Shown: positions 21,398-31,164, counted from the stretch's first letter. The stretch is DNA of 64,000 nucleotides from Elgaria multicarinata webbii (GCF_023053635.1 NC_086182.1:32473501-32537500); one strand, 5' to 3'. Notes: generated by a model from the letters alone, not told the origin. Numbers and translations are program-made.

Positions 21398-22902
21398 ACT
21401 CCAGAATAGAACTATATTTAAAATGGTAACTAAGGGTGCAAACCTATGTATGTTTAGGCAGAAAATCCTATATATGTTTAGACAGCATAGCTGGCTGGGG
21501 AGTTGTAGGACTCCCCCCGCCACCCAACATGTAAACATGCATAGGATTGTGCCCTAAGTAGATATTCTAGAAGTCCTTGGTAAACAAAAATGTCTTTAGA
21601 CAGCAAGATTGGCACTGATGCCCAGCAAAGTACTGATGGATTCCGCATTGAGACATGATGGCGGGGGAAATCCCAGGTGATGCTTGAACGCAGCTGGTCC
21701 CAGTCTGGTGTCCACTCTGAGAAACAGGCAGTGTGTAACGCAACACGGTGTGAGTTTGGTGCCCGTGGAAAGGAGCCCAAATGCAAGGGAGAAGCTAGGA
21801 AGGCCATGTAGATGGCCCAGGCCACCACTGTGCCCACGGACACTTCTGTTGGCTCCCCCTGGGCTCGCTACTTTGCCTGATTTTTATTTTATTTTTAAAA
21901 TTAATTATTTGCAACTGGGAGGCTGGAAAGCTGCAAAACATCAGTTAACAGAATATATTTATTTATTAGTTCTGGGCAGCCTTCACGATTCTCCTTCCAC
22001 CACCCTTTTATCCTCCCAGCAGCCCTGTGACATAGGTGTGGCTGGGAAGACTGTAATCTTGAAAGGTGGCTGCGAAACGTATTAAATCAAATAAACAGAT
22101 GGTCAAAGCAACTGGCCCTATCTCACCTAAGAAGCTTCATGACTGAGTGAAGACTTGAACCCAGGTCTTCCCAATCCTAGTCCAATCATCTAACCCAGGG
22201 GTGGGTGACTTGCTTCCCTCCAGGTGTTTTGGCCTACGATCCCCATCAGCCTGCACCATTGTCTATGCCAGCTAAGGCTGATGGGAGTTGTAGGCCCAAA
22301 ACACCCCTGCTCTAACCCCTGCAACACAGTGACTCTCTTAATGAGTTATGTTGCTCTTCGTTAGCTGTAGGTGGTGGTGGTTGATTTTAGTGGGTTTTAC
22401 TCTGAACTGTTGATCATCTCACTTTTTACTGTCATATTGTCTCAATGATGATTTGTTATACGATGCCTCGGAGACCTTACGATTAAGAGGCCGGAAACAA
22501 ATAAATCCGTGTGTGAACGAGCTGCAGCTGTGCGCAAAACTCTTAGAGACACTCGACTGGTGGCTCATTCTGTTCTATCTCAAACAGGCAAGGCCCACCT
22601 CCACACCGACTGTCTTGCCCCACCTGGATGTGATGGACCAACAAGCACCTCTGAGCTACTTCCCATGGACTCAGCCAATCTCAACGCTACCGGCGCCATC
22701 CCTACAGTACCAGCCAGCCTCGGCCGCCATCCATGCGCCCCAGTTTGTTCCTCTTCCTGTTTCGGTTCCTGCCCCTGCCCCCCAGGAGCTGGGGGATGCA
22801 AGGAAAGAGATGGGCGCCCTCACCATCGAGAAGCTCCTCCTCCAAGATGGAAACAACGACACCTACGATTTGAGCAGCAGCCTCCCTGTCGAAGGACTTT
22901 AA
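18533..22902 (+). CDS. POU2AF1: POU2AF1 (OCA-B/BOB.1) exons 2-5, gene span
   Basis: POU domain class 2-associating factor 1, a nuclear transcriptional coactivator. It binds the POU domains of OCT1/OCT2 on octamer DNA and drives B-cell and immunoglobulin-gene expression. CDS: join(18533-18663, 19154-19196, 19316-19587, 22588-22902). All introns are GT-AG, with phases 0, 1 and 0 between these exons and phase 1 before exon 2. With a first exon of five codons the protein would be about 258 residues; human is about 256. Exon 2 has the POU-clamp peptide PYQGVRVKEPVKELLKRKRG. Exon 4 has the conserved DMYVQPVCPSY block. The C-terminus reads LTIEKLLLQDG...SLPVEGL. The frame is intact. Exon 1 is not certain. 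The gene converges on POU2AF3, 17.5 kb away. Confidence 0.96.
18664..19153 (+). other. POU2AF1 intron 2
   Basis: 490 bp, GT-AG. No repeat recognised. An open frame runs from exon 2 through the start of the intron but is not conserved. Confidence 0.8.
19154..19196 (+). CDS. POU2AF1: POU2AF1 exon 3 (43 nt)
   Basis: The acceptor is TTTTTCCTTTAG and the donor CACAG|GTAAGG. It encodes V-F-L-P-H-Q-S-L-P-S-Y-S-P-T and the first base of a glycine codon; the human segment is V-V-L-P-H-Q-P-L-A-T-Y-T-T. Too short to appear as a conventional open frame. Confidence 0.92.
19316..19587 (+). CDS. POU2AF1: POU2AF1 exon 4
   Basis: The acceptor is TTTGCTCGTAG and the donor GCA|GTGAGT. It encodes the central activation region with WLAQPSPASLQPL and HEAVACPYTSDMYVQPVCPS, then SSVLTYASQPLITN. 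It is very close to human POU2AF1 in this block. Confidence 0.96.
19775..20193 (-). mobile_element. hAT-like non-autonomous element, family 2, copy 2 (inverted)
   Basis: Reverse orientation relative to 14464-14882 and highly similar over its length. Flanked by the 7-bp duplication ATAAAGG (19768-19774, 20194-20200). Lies 187 bp after exon 4 in intron 4. A short ACTACAACTCC-type remnant sits just upstream at 19665-19740. Confidence 0.82.
20218..20410. repeat. probable unclassified repeat
   Basis: CTCAGACCTGGCGGCCAAAT and CCCTCTGGAGTCTCCC resemble a common reptile interspersed element. Boundaries uncertain. Confidence 0.35.
20417..20758. mobile_element. GC-rich foldback, family 4, copy 2
   Basis: Ends ATCCGCACGTCGTACCGAG and AACGACGTGCGGATTC. 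The arms share CGAAAACGATCGTGTAACTT and GACGAGGAAGAAACGTCC. Closely related to 39116-39390. Confidence 0.75.
21235..21396 (+). repeat. L2-like tail with (AAT)n
   Basis: CTGTAAACTGCCCAGAGAGG, then GACTGTTGGACAATG and about 16 AAT units (21348-21396). Confidence 0.75.
21431..21556. mobile_element. palindromic MITE, family 7
   Basis: AAGGGTGCAAACCTATGTAT on the left pairs with AACATGCATAGGATTGTGCC on the right; GAGTTGTAGGACTCC lies near the centre. Other copies: 30029-30168, 50308-50425, 62650-62756. Confidence 0.65.
22203..22312. repeat. palindromic MITE (ACTACAACTCC family), old copy
   Basis: CCAGGTGTTTTGGCCTACGA on the left pairs with GGAGTTGTAGGCCCAAAACA on the right, around TGTCTATGCCAGCTAAGGC. 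Confidence 0.65.
22588..22902 (+). CDS. POU2AF1: POU2AF1 exon 5, stop codon
   Basis: The acceptor is TCTCAAACAG; 104 codons then TAA. It carries QAPLSYFPWTQPISTLPA, SLQYQP and FVPLPVSVPAPAPQ, and ends with a leucine-rich acidic tail (LTIEKLLLQDGNNDTYDL) and SLPVEGL. Human ends SLTIDKLLLEEE...LSVEGF. Confidence 0.96.
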   Translation, partial: ARPTSTPTVLPHLDVMDQQAPLSYFPWTQPISTLPAPSLQYQPASAAIHAPQFVPLPVSVPAPAPQELGDARKEMGALTIEKLLLQDGNNDTYDLSSSLPVEGL

Positions 22903-22971
22903 AGCTCAGGGTTCCAGCCAAGACGGATGATGGGGTGTTTCTCAAATCTTTGTGGTTCAAGAGGAATTCAA

Positions 22972-22975
<4 letters not shown>

Positions 22976-23022
<47 letters not shown>
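22976..23022. repeat. (TC)n microsatellite
   Basis: About 23 TC units, 74 bp after the POU2AF1 stop codon. Confidence 0.95.
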
Positions 23023-23025
<3 letters not shown>

Positions 23026-23679
23026 GTCTTTCTCTCTTGGGGTGATTCCAGGCAAAGCTTTTTTGTGTGCAGTTGCCCTGCCTCATCCGTGGAATTTGGC
23101 ATGGGGGTCCAGACGATGTCTTCTTTCATTTCTCACGCTCCCGTGCTTTCCGCCACCGCTCCTTCCGTCACAAAAAGATCCGTTAAGGAGGAAAAGGCCC
23201 AAGAGCTGCCTACGGCCTTTTATAGCCTGAATCCCTCCCTCTAGAAGCACCCTCAGACCCGAAATCCCAGCTTGTTCCCTGCTGAGCCTCTTTAAGAAAC
23301 ATTGCAGGGCGTCTTCGGGCATCCCTTCAGCTCCCCCGCGTTTTGGCAAAGAAATAGCAGGCTCTCGTCCTGCCCATTCCAGCAATCAGGAATGCTAACC
23401 TGCTCTTCCTCCTCATTAGCTGCGTAGCCAATAGGGTCCTTCTTTCTAGATGGGGAATTGAGGCATGAAAAGAAGCAGGCAAGGGCAAGGAGCTGTCGAC
23501 GTAAGTGCCATCTGGAAAACCCAGTGTTCCTTCATTTCTATGGGCAGGACCAGGCCAACCCAAGAGGTGCTTCTAGAGGTTTCAGAATTCAGGGAATGCT
23601 GTTGTGGTTGGGCTACTCTAGAAAACCCTCATGGGATGGGTGGAGGCCACAATTGCTCTCTCTTTCTCTCTCAGGGCCA

Positions 23680-24045
23680 GCATCAAGGCTAGGAATGGTG
23701 GGACACTTGCTGAAAACCCGTAGCTCAACCTGGACCTACTGCACTGGCTTCTCCCCTTCACCCTTGCAACCTGCTAGTTCATTAGCAGGTGGCCCAGACT
23801 GTGGCCCAGACAATGGTGGTGGTGAGAAGCAGGAGCAGAAGATGCCAGGGCCTCCTTGCTCACTGCCTCTCTGCCTCTCAAGCAAGCAAGTGGGAGCCAT
23901 GATGAGAAAGAGGGTGAGAGGCAAGACCAATCTGAAGGTAGACCCACTTTTCGTCAGCTGGCATGGCCAGCGGAGGACACCAAGTTGGGGAAAGCTACAT
24001 TGAATTCTCGCAACCCTTTAGACTCCTGCAAAACTCACTAAAACT
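23680..24045 (+). repeat. unclassified repeat 'U1'
   Basis: GCATCAAGGCTAGGAATGGT, GAGCAGAAGATGCCAGGGCC, AGCAAGTGGGAGCCATGATG: same order of blocks as 4333-4800. Confidence 0.6.
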
Positions 24046-24335
24046 GCCAATTCAGATTGATGCATTTTTGACCTAAAAAAAAGAAAAACATACTGAAGTT
24101 CTCATTTGTCTCTGGAAACACGCCTTTTAGAAATATCTTTGATCTTTAGATGTCGGGCCTGTTTTATGTGATTTATTGCACTAAACAAGATATTCAGAGT
24201 TCTTTGTAAATATTTAATTGAGATAAATCCATTAAGATTATGAAAAGGCAAGCTGGGCTTCTGCTGTTTTTGAAATCTGGATGGAGTTTTTTTTTTTTAA
24301 AGGACTAGCGCTGTATGTCTTTCGGAGAAAATAAT

Positions 24336-24341
24336 AATAAA
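24336..24341 (+). terminator. candidate poly(A) signal for POU2AF1
   Basis: First clear AATAAA after the stop codon, 1.43 kb downstream. Confidence 0.35.
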
Positions 24342-24463
24342 ATCTAGCATTGATGTAGCACATTTGAAATGTTCAAAGGGCTTTATGTACAGATTCTCAT
24401 AAGGACTGCTTCTGGGGTGGCCAACTGCACATTGCCAAAAAAGGTGGATAAAAGAGGATACAG

Positions 24464-24482
24464 ATTTGCATTAAATTTGCAT
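24464..24482 (+). promoter_or_regulatory. paired octamer motifs
   Basis: Two exact ATTTGCAT octamers (24464-24471, 24475-24482) start 11 bp apart, and the second runs into GCATATGC, the core of the palindromic MORE site. OCT proteins bind such sites. A similar but single motif near 39747 raises the alternative that both come from an old repeat. Confidence 0.35.
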
Positions 24483-24575
24483 ATGCTAAATAATATATAT
24501 AGCTGCACTATTATAAATAATTACTGTAGTTTCAATAGAAATACCATATGGGTCAAATCCAATTAAAGCCAGTGT

Positions 24576-24957
24576 GAGAGCCAGCATGGTGCAATGGTTA
24601 GAGTGCTGGACTAGGAGTCAGGAGATCTGGGTTCTAGTCCCCACTTGGCCATGGAAGCTCACTGGGTGACTTTGGGCCAGTTGCAGACTCTCAGCCCAAC
24701 CTACCTCACAGGGTTGTGAGGATAAAATGGAGAGAAGGAGGGTTATATAGGCCACCTTGGGTTCCCTGGAGGCCTTAGCTAGACCTAAGGTTTATCCCGG
24801 GATTGTCCCGAGGTCATCCCTGTTCATGTAAATGACACACAGGATATCCCGGGAGCAGGCAAGGACAACCCGGGTATGATCCTGGGATAAACCTTAGGTT
24901 TAGCTAAGGTCGGAGGAAAAAAGGTGGGATATAAATGAATGTCGTTGTCATCATCAT
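24576..24957 (+). repeat. tRNA-derived SINE with L2-like tail, split by MITE
   Basis: Starts GAGCCAGCATGGTGCAATGG (A box), has GGGTTCTAGTCCCC (B box), CCTACCTCACAGGGTTGTGA, and ends GGTGGGATATAAATGAATG. A family-3 MITE is inserted at 24771-24911. The uninterrupted copy is at 63611-63849. Confidence 0.85.
24771..24911. mobile_element. MITE family 3, short form
   Basis: GGCCTTAGCTAGACCTAAGG to CCTTAGGTTTAGCTAAGGTC; a 3-bp duplication GGA (24768-24770, 24912-24914) comes from the interrupted SINE tail, which reads GGAGGAAAAAAGG in the empty copy. Confidence 0.85.
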
Positions 24958-25150
24958 CATCATTGTCCCACTTTCTCACTGGCTGCCCACCTGTCAAGGA
25001 AGCAAGTGGTAGTTATGATGAGAAAAAGAACGAGGAATGAGAACAGATGGTAACAATGGTGGTGAGAAGAAGGCAGACTCGTTCAGGGAAGCAGCCCATG
25101 GAGGGTGTTTGGCCGACGGCCCTGCAAAAAGCTGGAGCTGGGCACTGTTT
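24958..25150 (+). repeat. unclassified repeat 'U1' (partial)
   Basis: CAAGGAAGCAAGTGGTAGTT, ATGATGAGAAAAAGAACGAG, ATGGTGGTGAGAAGAAGGCA. Confidence 0.5.
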
Positions 25151-25636
25151 GGCAGCCACACCAATAGAGATCAAAGGAGGGCCGTGGTCGTGGAAAAGCT
25201 CCAAAGGGGATTTGTTCCACTGAGCCGCAATACCTGCGAAACTGAATCCTTGTAAAGAAAAGAAACCTTTCAAATGTATACTCAGCGTTATCTTGCCAGT
25301 GCCATTGCCTCATTTCCGAAAGGACTGTTGACATTCCAGGCTTTCATACTGTAAAGTTTTTTTATCATGTGTACAATGCAACAATCTGGGGACAAACACT
25401 GTTTGCAAGACCTGAAGGCCAACAAGACTAGTAAAATAAGTTGTTTAAGATCTTCCCTGACCCTGACTCCCATCTCCTTTTCCAGCCTAGACTTCAGCTG
25501 CCAGGTGGACAATGGGCTCTTTGTTTGGGGGGAAAGAGCTACTTTAACGGAATGCCCTGTAGTAATTCTTTGGTTAAAGACCAATGAAGCCCGAGATGTT
25601 GAATGGAAGCAGTCAGCCCTAGTTCTGTAGGTTTGA
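25151..25636. other. no feature recognised
   Basis: Short overlapping open frames only; none recognised. Confidence 0.45.
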
Positions 25637-26300
25637 ATCATAGAATCATAGAATCATAGAATAGCAGAGTTGGAAGGAGCCTACAAGGCCATCGAGTCCA
25701 ACCCCCTGCTCAATGCAGAAATCCACCCTAAAGCATCCCTGACAGATGCCTGTCCAGCTGCCTCTTGAAGGCCTCTAGTGTGGGAGAGCCCACCACCTCG
25801 CTAGGTAACTGATTCCATTGTCATACTGCTCTAACAGTCAGGAAGTTTTTCCTGATGTCCAGCTGGAATCTGGCTTCCTTTAACTTGAGCCCATTATTCC
25901 GTGTCCTGCACTCTGGGAGGATCGAGAAGAGATCCTGGCCCTCCTCTGTGTGACAACCTTTTAAGTTTTTGAAGACTGCTATCATGTCTCCCCTCAATCT
26001 TCTCTTCTCCAGGCTAAACATGCCCAGTTCTTTCAATCTCTCTTCATAGGGCTTTGTTTCTAGACCTCTGATCATCCTGGTTGCCCTCTTCTGAACACGC
26101 TCCAGCTTGTCTGCCTCCTTCTTGAATTGTGGAGCCCAGAACTGGACACAATACTCTAGATGAGGCCTAACCAGGGCTGAATAGAGAGGAACCAGGACCT
26201 CACATGATTTGGAAGCTATACTTCTATTAATGCAGCCCAAAATAGCATTTGCCTTTCTTGCAGCCATATTGCACTGAACGATCCGGATTACCCACACACC
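25637..26300 (-). mobile_element. CR1 LINE 3' fragment
   Basis: The longest CR1 here. The reverse strand is open for 179 codons of CR1 reverse-transcriptase C-terminus ([40 protein letters not shown]) and ends in three ATAGAATC octamer-tail units. Confidence 0.9.
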
Positions 26301-27063
26301 CATAGCCCTATGGCCTCCACTTCTCCAAGGATGCTTCCAGATGGACAGCTCCAAGCACAACTGTCTGTCTTTCCCGTCCTTTACAGGTTTTTTGTTTTGT
26401 TTTGGTGGTGGTAAGAAAAAAGACAGAAGAGGCCGTTGGAAAACTAGCTAGCCAGCCGCTGCGCTTTGCGTGGCAGGGGCACCCAAAGAAGTGCCTCAAA
26501 AGAAGACCTTGGGGTCCAGGTAGCCATGGAGACAAGCAATTCTGCAAGGACACTGGTCCCCCCCTCCCCGGTTCTAAAGTAAAACTTGTATTCTGCTGAG
26601 GAAAATAGGAAAACGGGCTTCAAGCAGAAGAAAAAGTCACTCTTTCCCACATTGGTGAAAACTAGCTGAGCTGTTCATTTCGGTCTCTTCCAGGTGAGGC
26701 TTTGAGTGTCCAGTCGTCCTGTCTTGTTCCTGGAAGCTTCTAGGCATCCCTGCCTTCCGTTTGTAAGCCTCCCATGTTTCTCCACCACTGCTTATGTCTT
26801 TTTTCCTTGCTGCAGAAAATCCGTTAAATGGGAGAAAAAGAAGAGCTGCACAAAAGCCTTGCATAAGGCCCCTTCTGTCTGGAAGGACCATTCGTGCCCA
26901 CATTGGTGTTAACACATCACGCGCACGCGCACACCAGGAAGGGTGCACTGCAAAACATTGACGTCTGTAGTAACAGGATGTGACACAGCAGCAAAACAAT
27001 TCTGAGTTTTGCTCTTCAAGTCCATACACAGTGTCAGGGGCTGCTCAGTTGCCTAAACATAGT
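26301..27063. other. no feature recognised
   Basis: Small piece resembling repeat U2 around 26790-26850. No gene seen. Confidence 0.4.
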
Positions 27064-27395
27064 ATTATTATTTTATTATTTATTACCTTTGTATACCACC
27101 CCATAGCCGAGGCTCTCTGGGTGGTTTACATAGGATAAAAACACTTTAAAACAATATATAAAAAAAATTTAATCACAAAAACATACAATTTAAAACCACA
27201 AAAACATACAAAAAAACCCAGGCTAATTACATATTGCTAAATGTTTGGGAGAAGAGAAAAGTCTTGACCTGGAGCCGAAAAGATAACAATGTCGGCACAG
27301 TGTCAGCGCCAGGTGGGCCTCGTCAGGGAGATTGTTCCACAATTGAGGGGCCACCACAGAAAAGGCCCTCTCTCGTAGCATTTGCTTTCATTGCC
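27064..27395 (-). mobile_element. L2 LINE 3' fragment
   Basis: TATACCACCCCATAGCCGAG on the + strand is the reverse L2 tail. Further in, the reverse strand encodes an 'AFSVVAPQLWNNLPDEA'-like remnant. Confidence 0.8.
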
Positions 27396-27429
27396 AACAA
27401 ATATTCCACAGAGCCAGTGCAAACTCTCC

Positions 27430-28480
27430 TGCACTGAGACGAGAGAGACGAGAGAGCACACATGTACCTCCTCTGTGTCCACCATTGCCGCCCCTGCCAC
27501 TTCTCCCCACTCCCTTTCACCACTGCAATCAGCACGTTCACCTGGCCCAGTCAAACGCAGAGGTGAGGAGGAGGAACAGGAGAGGCCACGGCCTGCTTGC
27601 TCCCTGGCTCTCAGCCTGCCAAGCAAGCAAGTGGGAAGAATGATGGGAGGATCTCTTCTTGATCCTCCCAGAGTGCAGGACACAGAATAACGGGCTCAAG
27701 TTAAAGGAAGCCAGATTCCAGCTGGACATCAGGAAAAACTTCCTGACTGTTAGAGCAGTACGACAATGGAATCAGTTACCTAGGGAGGTTGTGGGCTCTC
27801 CCACACTAGAGGCCTTCAAGAGGTAGCTGGACAGGCATCTGTCAGGGACGCTTTAGGGTGGATTCCTGCATTGAGCAGAGGGTTGGACTCGATGGCCTTG
27901 TAGGCCCCTTCTAACTCTGCTATTCTATGATTCTATGGGAAAGAGGAGGCAGAGCCAAAAGCAGCTGGCGACAATGGCAGTAAGAAAGGAGACTCACTGA
28001 GGGATGGGCCCATGGAGGATCTATTGACGGACCTCTGCACAGGCAAGATCATCAATGATCCTCCATCCTGGCGCCTGAAATGTTCAGGGGTAATGGGAGT
28101 TACACCCACCAGGCTAGTGTCAAGGGTAGGCTTGGTTGGGCAGCTGTCCAGGGCCCACACAGGGCCCCCTGTCAATTGCAACCTGCTTGTTCTCCTGCCT
28201 CTTGCTCTGGACCAGACATTGGTGGTGTTGAGAGGGAGGAGCAGGAGATGCCGGTGCCTGCTTGGTCCCTGACTCTCTGCCTACCAAGCAAGCAAGTGGG
28301 AGCCATGATGAGGAAGAGGAAGAGGAGGTGGAGCAGCAGCCACAACAGCAGTTGGTGGCAAAGGCAGTGAGAAGGTAGACTTACTGAGGGAAGGTCCCAT
28401 GTCTCGGCCGAGGGCCTTCCAAACCCTGGAACTGGCATTGTACACTATGAACTGGAACCTGGGGCCATCCAATGAAGCTG
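27430..28480 (+). repeat. unclassified repeat 'U1', two or more copies, split by CR1
   Basis: First copy 27430-27653 continues after the CR1 at 27939-28120 (GAGACTCACTGAGGGATGGG). A second copy covers 28120-28480. Shared blocks as at 4333. Confidence 0.6.
27654..27938 (+). mobile_element. CR1 LINE 3' end
   Basis: From CTTGATCCTCCCAGAGTGCA through GGGTTGGACTCGATGGCC to ATTCTATGATTCTATGG. Inserted in repeat U1. Confidence 0.88.
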
Positions 28481-28680
28481 AATGGTGGGGAATTCAGAAC
28501 AGACAAAAGGAAGTCCTTCGTCACGCAGAGCATTGTTAACCAATGGAATTCACTAGTGATGACTGCCCTATAGTGATGACCACCAGTGAAGATGTCTTTA
28601 AAGGGGGATTGGGCAAATGAATAGAGGAGAGAAATCTATTGGCAACTTGTAGCCATGGTGGCTTCTTCACATTCAGGGGC
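28481..28680 (+). repeat. old CR1-like LINE 3' fragment
   Basis: GAACAGACAAAAGGAAGTCC, TTCGTCACGCAGAGCATTGT and GATGTCTTTAAAGGGGGATT match the 'FF.DKRKYFF..A..' stretch of older sauropsid CR1 tails. Confidence 0.5.
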
Positions 28681-29340
28681 AGTGTACTGGAGGCATTGCC
28701 TTTAAAGCCCTAAATGGTTTGGGTCCAGGTTACCTGCGGGATCGTCTTCTCCCATACAGTCCGCCCCGCACACTCAGGTCCTCTGGGGTGAACTTATCAT
28801 CATAGATTAGCAGAGTTGGAAGGGGCCTACAAGGCCATCGAGTCCAACCCCCTGCTCAATGCATTCATCCACCCTAAAGCATCCCCGACAGATGCTTGTC
28901 CAGCTGCCTCTTGAAGGCCTCTAGTGTGGGAGAGCCCACCACCTCCCTAGGTAACTGATTCCATTGTCGCACTGCTCTAACAGTCAGGAAGTTTTTCCTG
29001 ATGTCCAGCTGGAATCTGGCTTCCTTTAACTTGAGTCCATTATTCCGTGTCCTGCACTCTGGGAGGATCGAGAAGAGATCCTTACTTCAGTCAGCTAAAA
29101 CTAGGCTGACATCAGTTTCCCAGAGCACCTTTTCTTCTGTCGCCCCCAGATTGTGGAACGGCCTGCCGGAGGAGATTCGTAAAATTAACTCTCTCTGTGA
29201 TTTTAAGGCAGCTTTAAAGACTAGCCTTTTCTGGCAGGCCTACCCAGATCAATGTAAAATCAAGAATTTTAAAGATGTGTTGTGAACCGCCCAGAGAGCT
29301 TCGGCTATTGGGCGGTATAAAAATGTAATAAATAAATAAT
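28681..29340 (+). mobile_element. L2 LINE 3' fragment, split by CR1
   Basis: 28681-28795 is an L2 'LKALNGLGPGYL' remnant. After the CR1 insertion it resumes at 29084 with APRLWNGLPEEIRKIN-like coding sequence and ends with the standard GGGCGGTATAAAAATGTAAT tail. Confidence 0.85.
28796..29083 (-). mobile_element. CR1 LINE 3' fragment
   Basis: CATAGATTAGCAGAGTTGGA at the left end through to GGATCGAGAAGAGATCC. Reverse orientation inside the L2. Confidence 0.88.
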
Positions 29341-29407
29341 AAATAAATAAATTGATTCCTGTACTAATGTTGTTCTCCGCCTCGATCCAAAGGGAGAGGC
29401 GGGTAAT

Positions 29408-29409
29408 AA

Positions 29410-29460
<51 letters not shown>

Positions 29461-29461
29461 T
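29408..29461. repeat. (ATT)n microsatellite
   Basis: About 17 ATT units after a GGGAGAGGCGGGTAATAAA tail; probably the tail of a LINE/SINE. Confidence 0.9.
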
Positions 29462-30028
29462 CGTCTGCCATGGGAGACAGAATGACATGGATGTCTTTTC
29501 TGTTTCTCCTTTCGTCGGATGTTCTTATAGCATGCTGGCAATGTAACACTGTGAAATACTACATGCCACTGCATCTGAGCTATCAAATCCAGTCATTGCT
29601 CCATGTTCAACCAGAAAGTAGGGTCCATTGCAAGGATGAGGGCCTTTCCATTATTGGGAATGATCTTTCCCCTTCAAGACAAGCCAGGTGTGTCTATCCT
29701 GTCCCCCAGGAAATGCAGCTGCTAATCAAAGCAGGCAGCTTTTCAACTATAGACCTGACGCATACAAATATTTACTGTATCGCTCCGGAACCTGAGAGTT
29801 ATAAAGACAAGGAGTTTAAGTAGGACAAAGGCCTGATAGAGGAGCCAGCTATTGAAAAGTAATGGGTAGCCCCAAGCCGCATTTTACAAGAGATACAAGG
29901 AAATTACCTATGGGCGGGATTCTTATCTTTGAAACAAAACATGTCCTTGCACAGACTCACCGGCACTTACAGCTGGCTCCTAAGTGTGGAGGCTTCAAGT
30001 CTGTACAGCAGCCTTGACCTTGCTTAAT
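29462..30028. other. no feature recognised
   Basis: A 117-codon open frame at 29470 starts in the microsatellite flank and shows no known domain. Not called. Confidence 0.45.
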
Positions 30029-30168
30029 AAGGTGCAATCCTATGCAAGTTTAGAGGGGGGGAGGAAGTCCTACAGTTTCCAGCATCTCCCAGCCAGCATA
30101 ACTAGCTGGGGACATGTTGGGAGTTGTAGGTCTTTTTTTCTATGTAAACGTGCGTAGGATTGCACATT
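30029..30168. mobile_element. palindromic MITE, family 7
   Basis: AAGGTGCAATCCTATGCAAG on the left pairs with AACGTGCGTAGGATTGCACA on the right; TCTCCCAGCCAGC and GCTGGGGACATG near the centre. Confidence 0.7.
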
Positions 30169-30183
30169 AATATGCAATCCTTA

Positions 30184-30233
<50 letters not shown>
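30184..30233. repeat. (GT)n microsatellite
   Basis: About 25 GT units. Confidence 0.95.
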
Positions 30234-30235
<2 letters not shown>

Positions 30236-30482
30236 TTAGAATCCACTACTTGAAGTGTGAACCCATTGGGATATCATCCCATTTGCCCTTTGAAAAATGC
30301 TTTTATTCCTTTTGGTAAATTATTCCTCTTTGTTCTTAAAAGTCTGAAGGTTGCTGGGTCATATAACACACTTTCCCAACACAGTATATTCTGTATGGAA
30401 AATCTACCCACTCTACTGGGATATTCACACTAAAAATGTGGCTTTCTGGGAGGCCAGCACCACTTCTCAGGAAGGTATTACC

Positions 30483-31087
30483 TGGGCCAGATCTACACGT
30501 CGTTGCGAAGGCGCCTTTTTTAAAGATGTACCTAAAAGAAGCGCCTCTTTCTTTACTGTGTGTACTGTGAGCTAGGCAGCGCTGCCTGCGGAAGACTCTC
30601 TACCCCATTCAAAGACGCTGCTTAGGCCGCTTCCCCCTCGCGTGTTCTTCCATTTGAATAATCCCCCCTCCCACCCGGTGGCTCTTCCGATGTGTTTGTA
30701 TTTGCGTTTGCGTGCGCGCGGCGGACGAGTTCAGCTCCTGCCTCTCGCTCTCCCCCGCGGTGTCATCTCCCCGGGATTCTCTTCGGTGTGTGCTCGCACA
30801 CGTGCACGCAAACGCAAATACAAGCACACCGAGGGAGAAAAGTGTTTTGCAGGAGGAGCCGCCGCCGCCGGGACGCGCCAGAAGAGCCGCCGGGTGGGAG
30901 GGGGGATTATTCGAATGGAAGAACACGCGAGGGGGGAAGCGGCCAGAGCAGCGTCTTTGAATGGGGTAGAGATTCTTCCGCAGGCGGCGCTGCCTAGCTC
31001 ACAGTACACACAGTAAAGAAAGAGGCGCTTCTTTTAGGTACATCTTTAAAAAAGGCGACTTCGCAACAACGTGTAGATCTGGCCCTG
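30483..31087. mobile_element. foldback, family 4-like, ~600 bp
   Basis: Ends GGCCAGATCTACACGTCGTT and AACGTGTAGATCTGGCC. The arms are long and near-identical (AAAGATGTACCTAAAAGAAG, TACTGTGTGTACTGTGAGCT). Same terminal motif as the GC-rich foldbacks but a different body. Confidence 0.78.
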
Positions 31088-31164
31088 GAGAGTTCATGAA
31101 CACTTCCTTTTTATACACCTAGCCACATTGACTTTTTAAAGCAATGTCCAATTTGCACTGGTCA

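Larger units (their letters stand above)
22903..24341 (+). other. POU2AF1: POU2AF1 3' UTR, probable extent
   Basis: From the stop codon to the first plausible poly(A) signal. Contains a (TC)n tract (22976-23022) and a copy of repeat U1 (23680-24045). 24046-24330 is unique AT-rich sequence. The end is inferred, not shown. Confidence 0.4.

Noticed and set aside
24576-24650. tRNA gene
   Set aside because: A and B boxes are those of a tRNA-derived SINE with a long body and tail, and no cloverleaf is kept.
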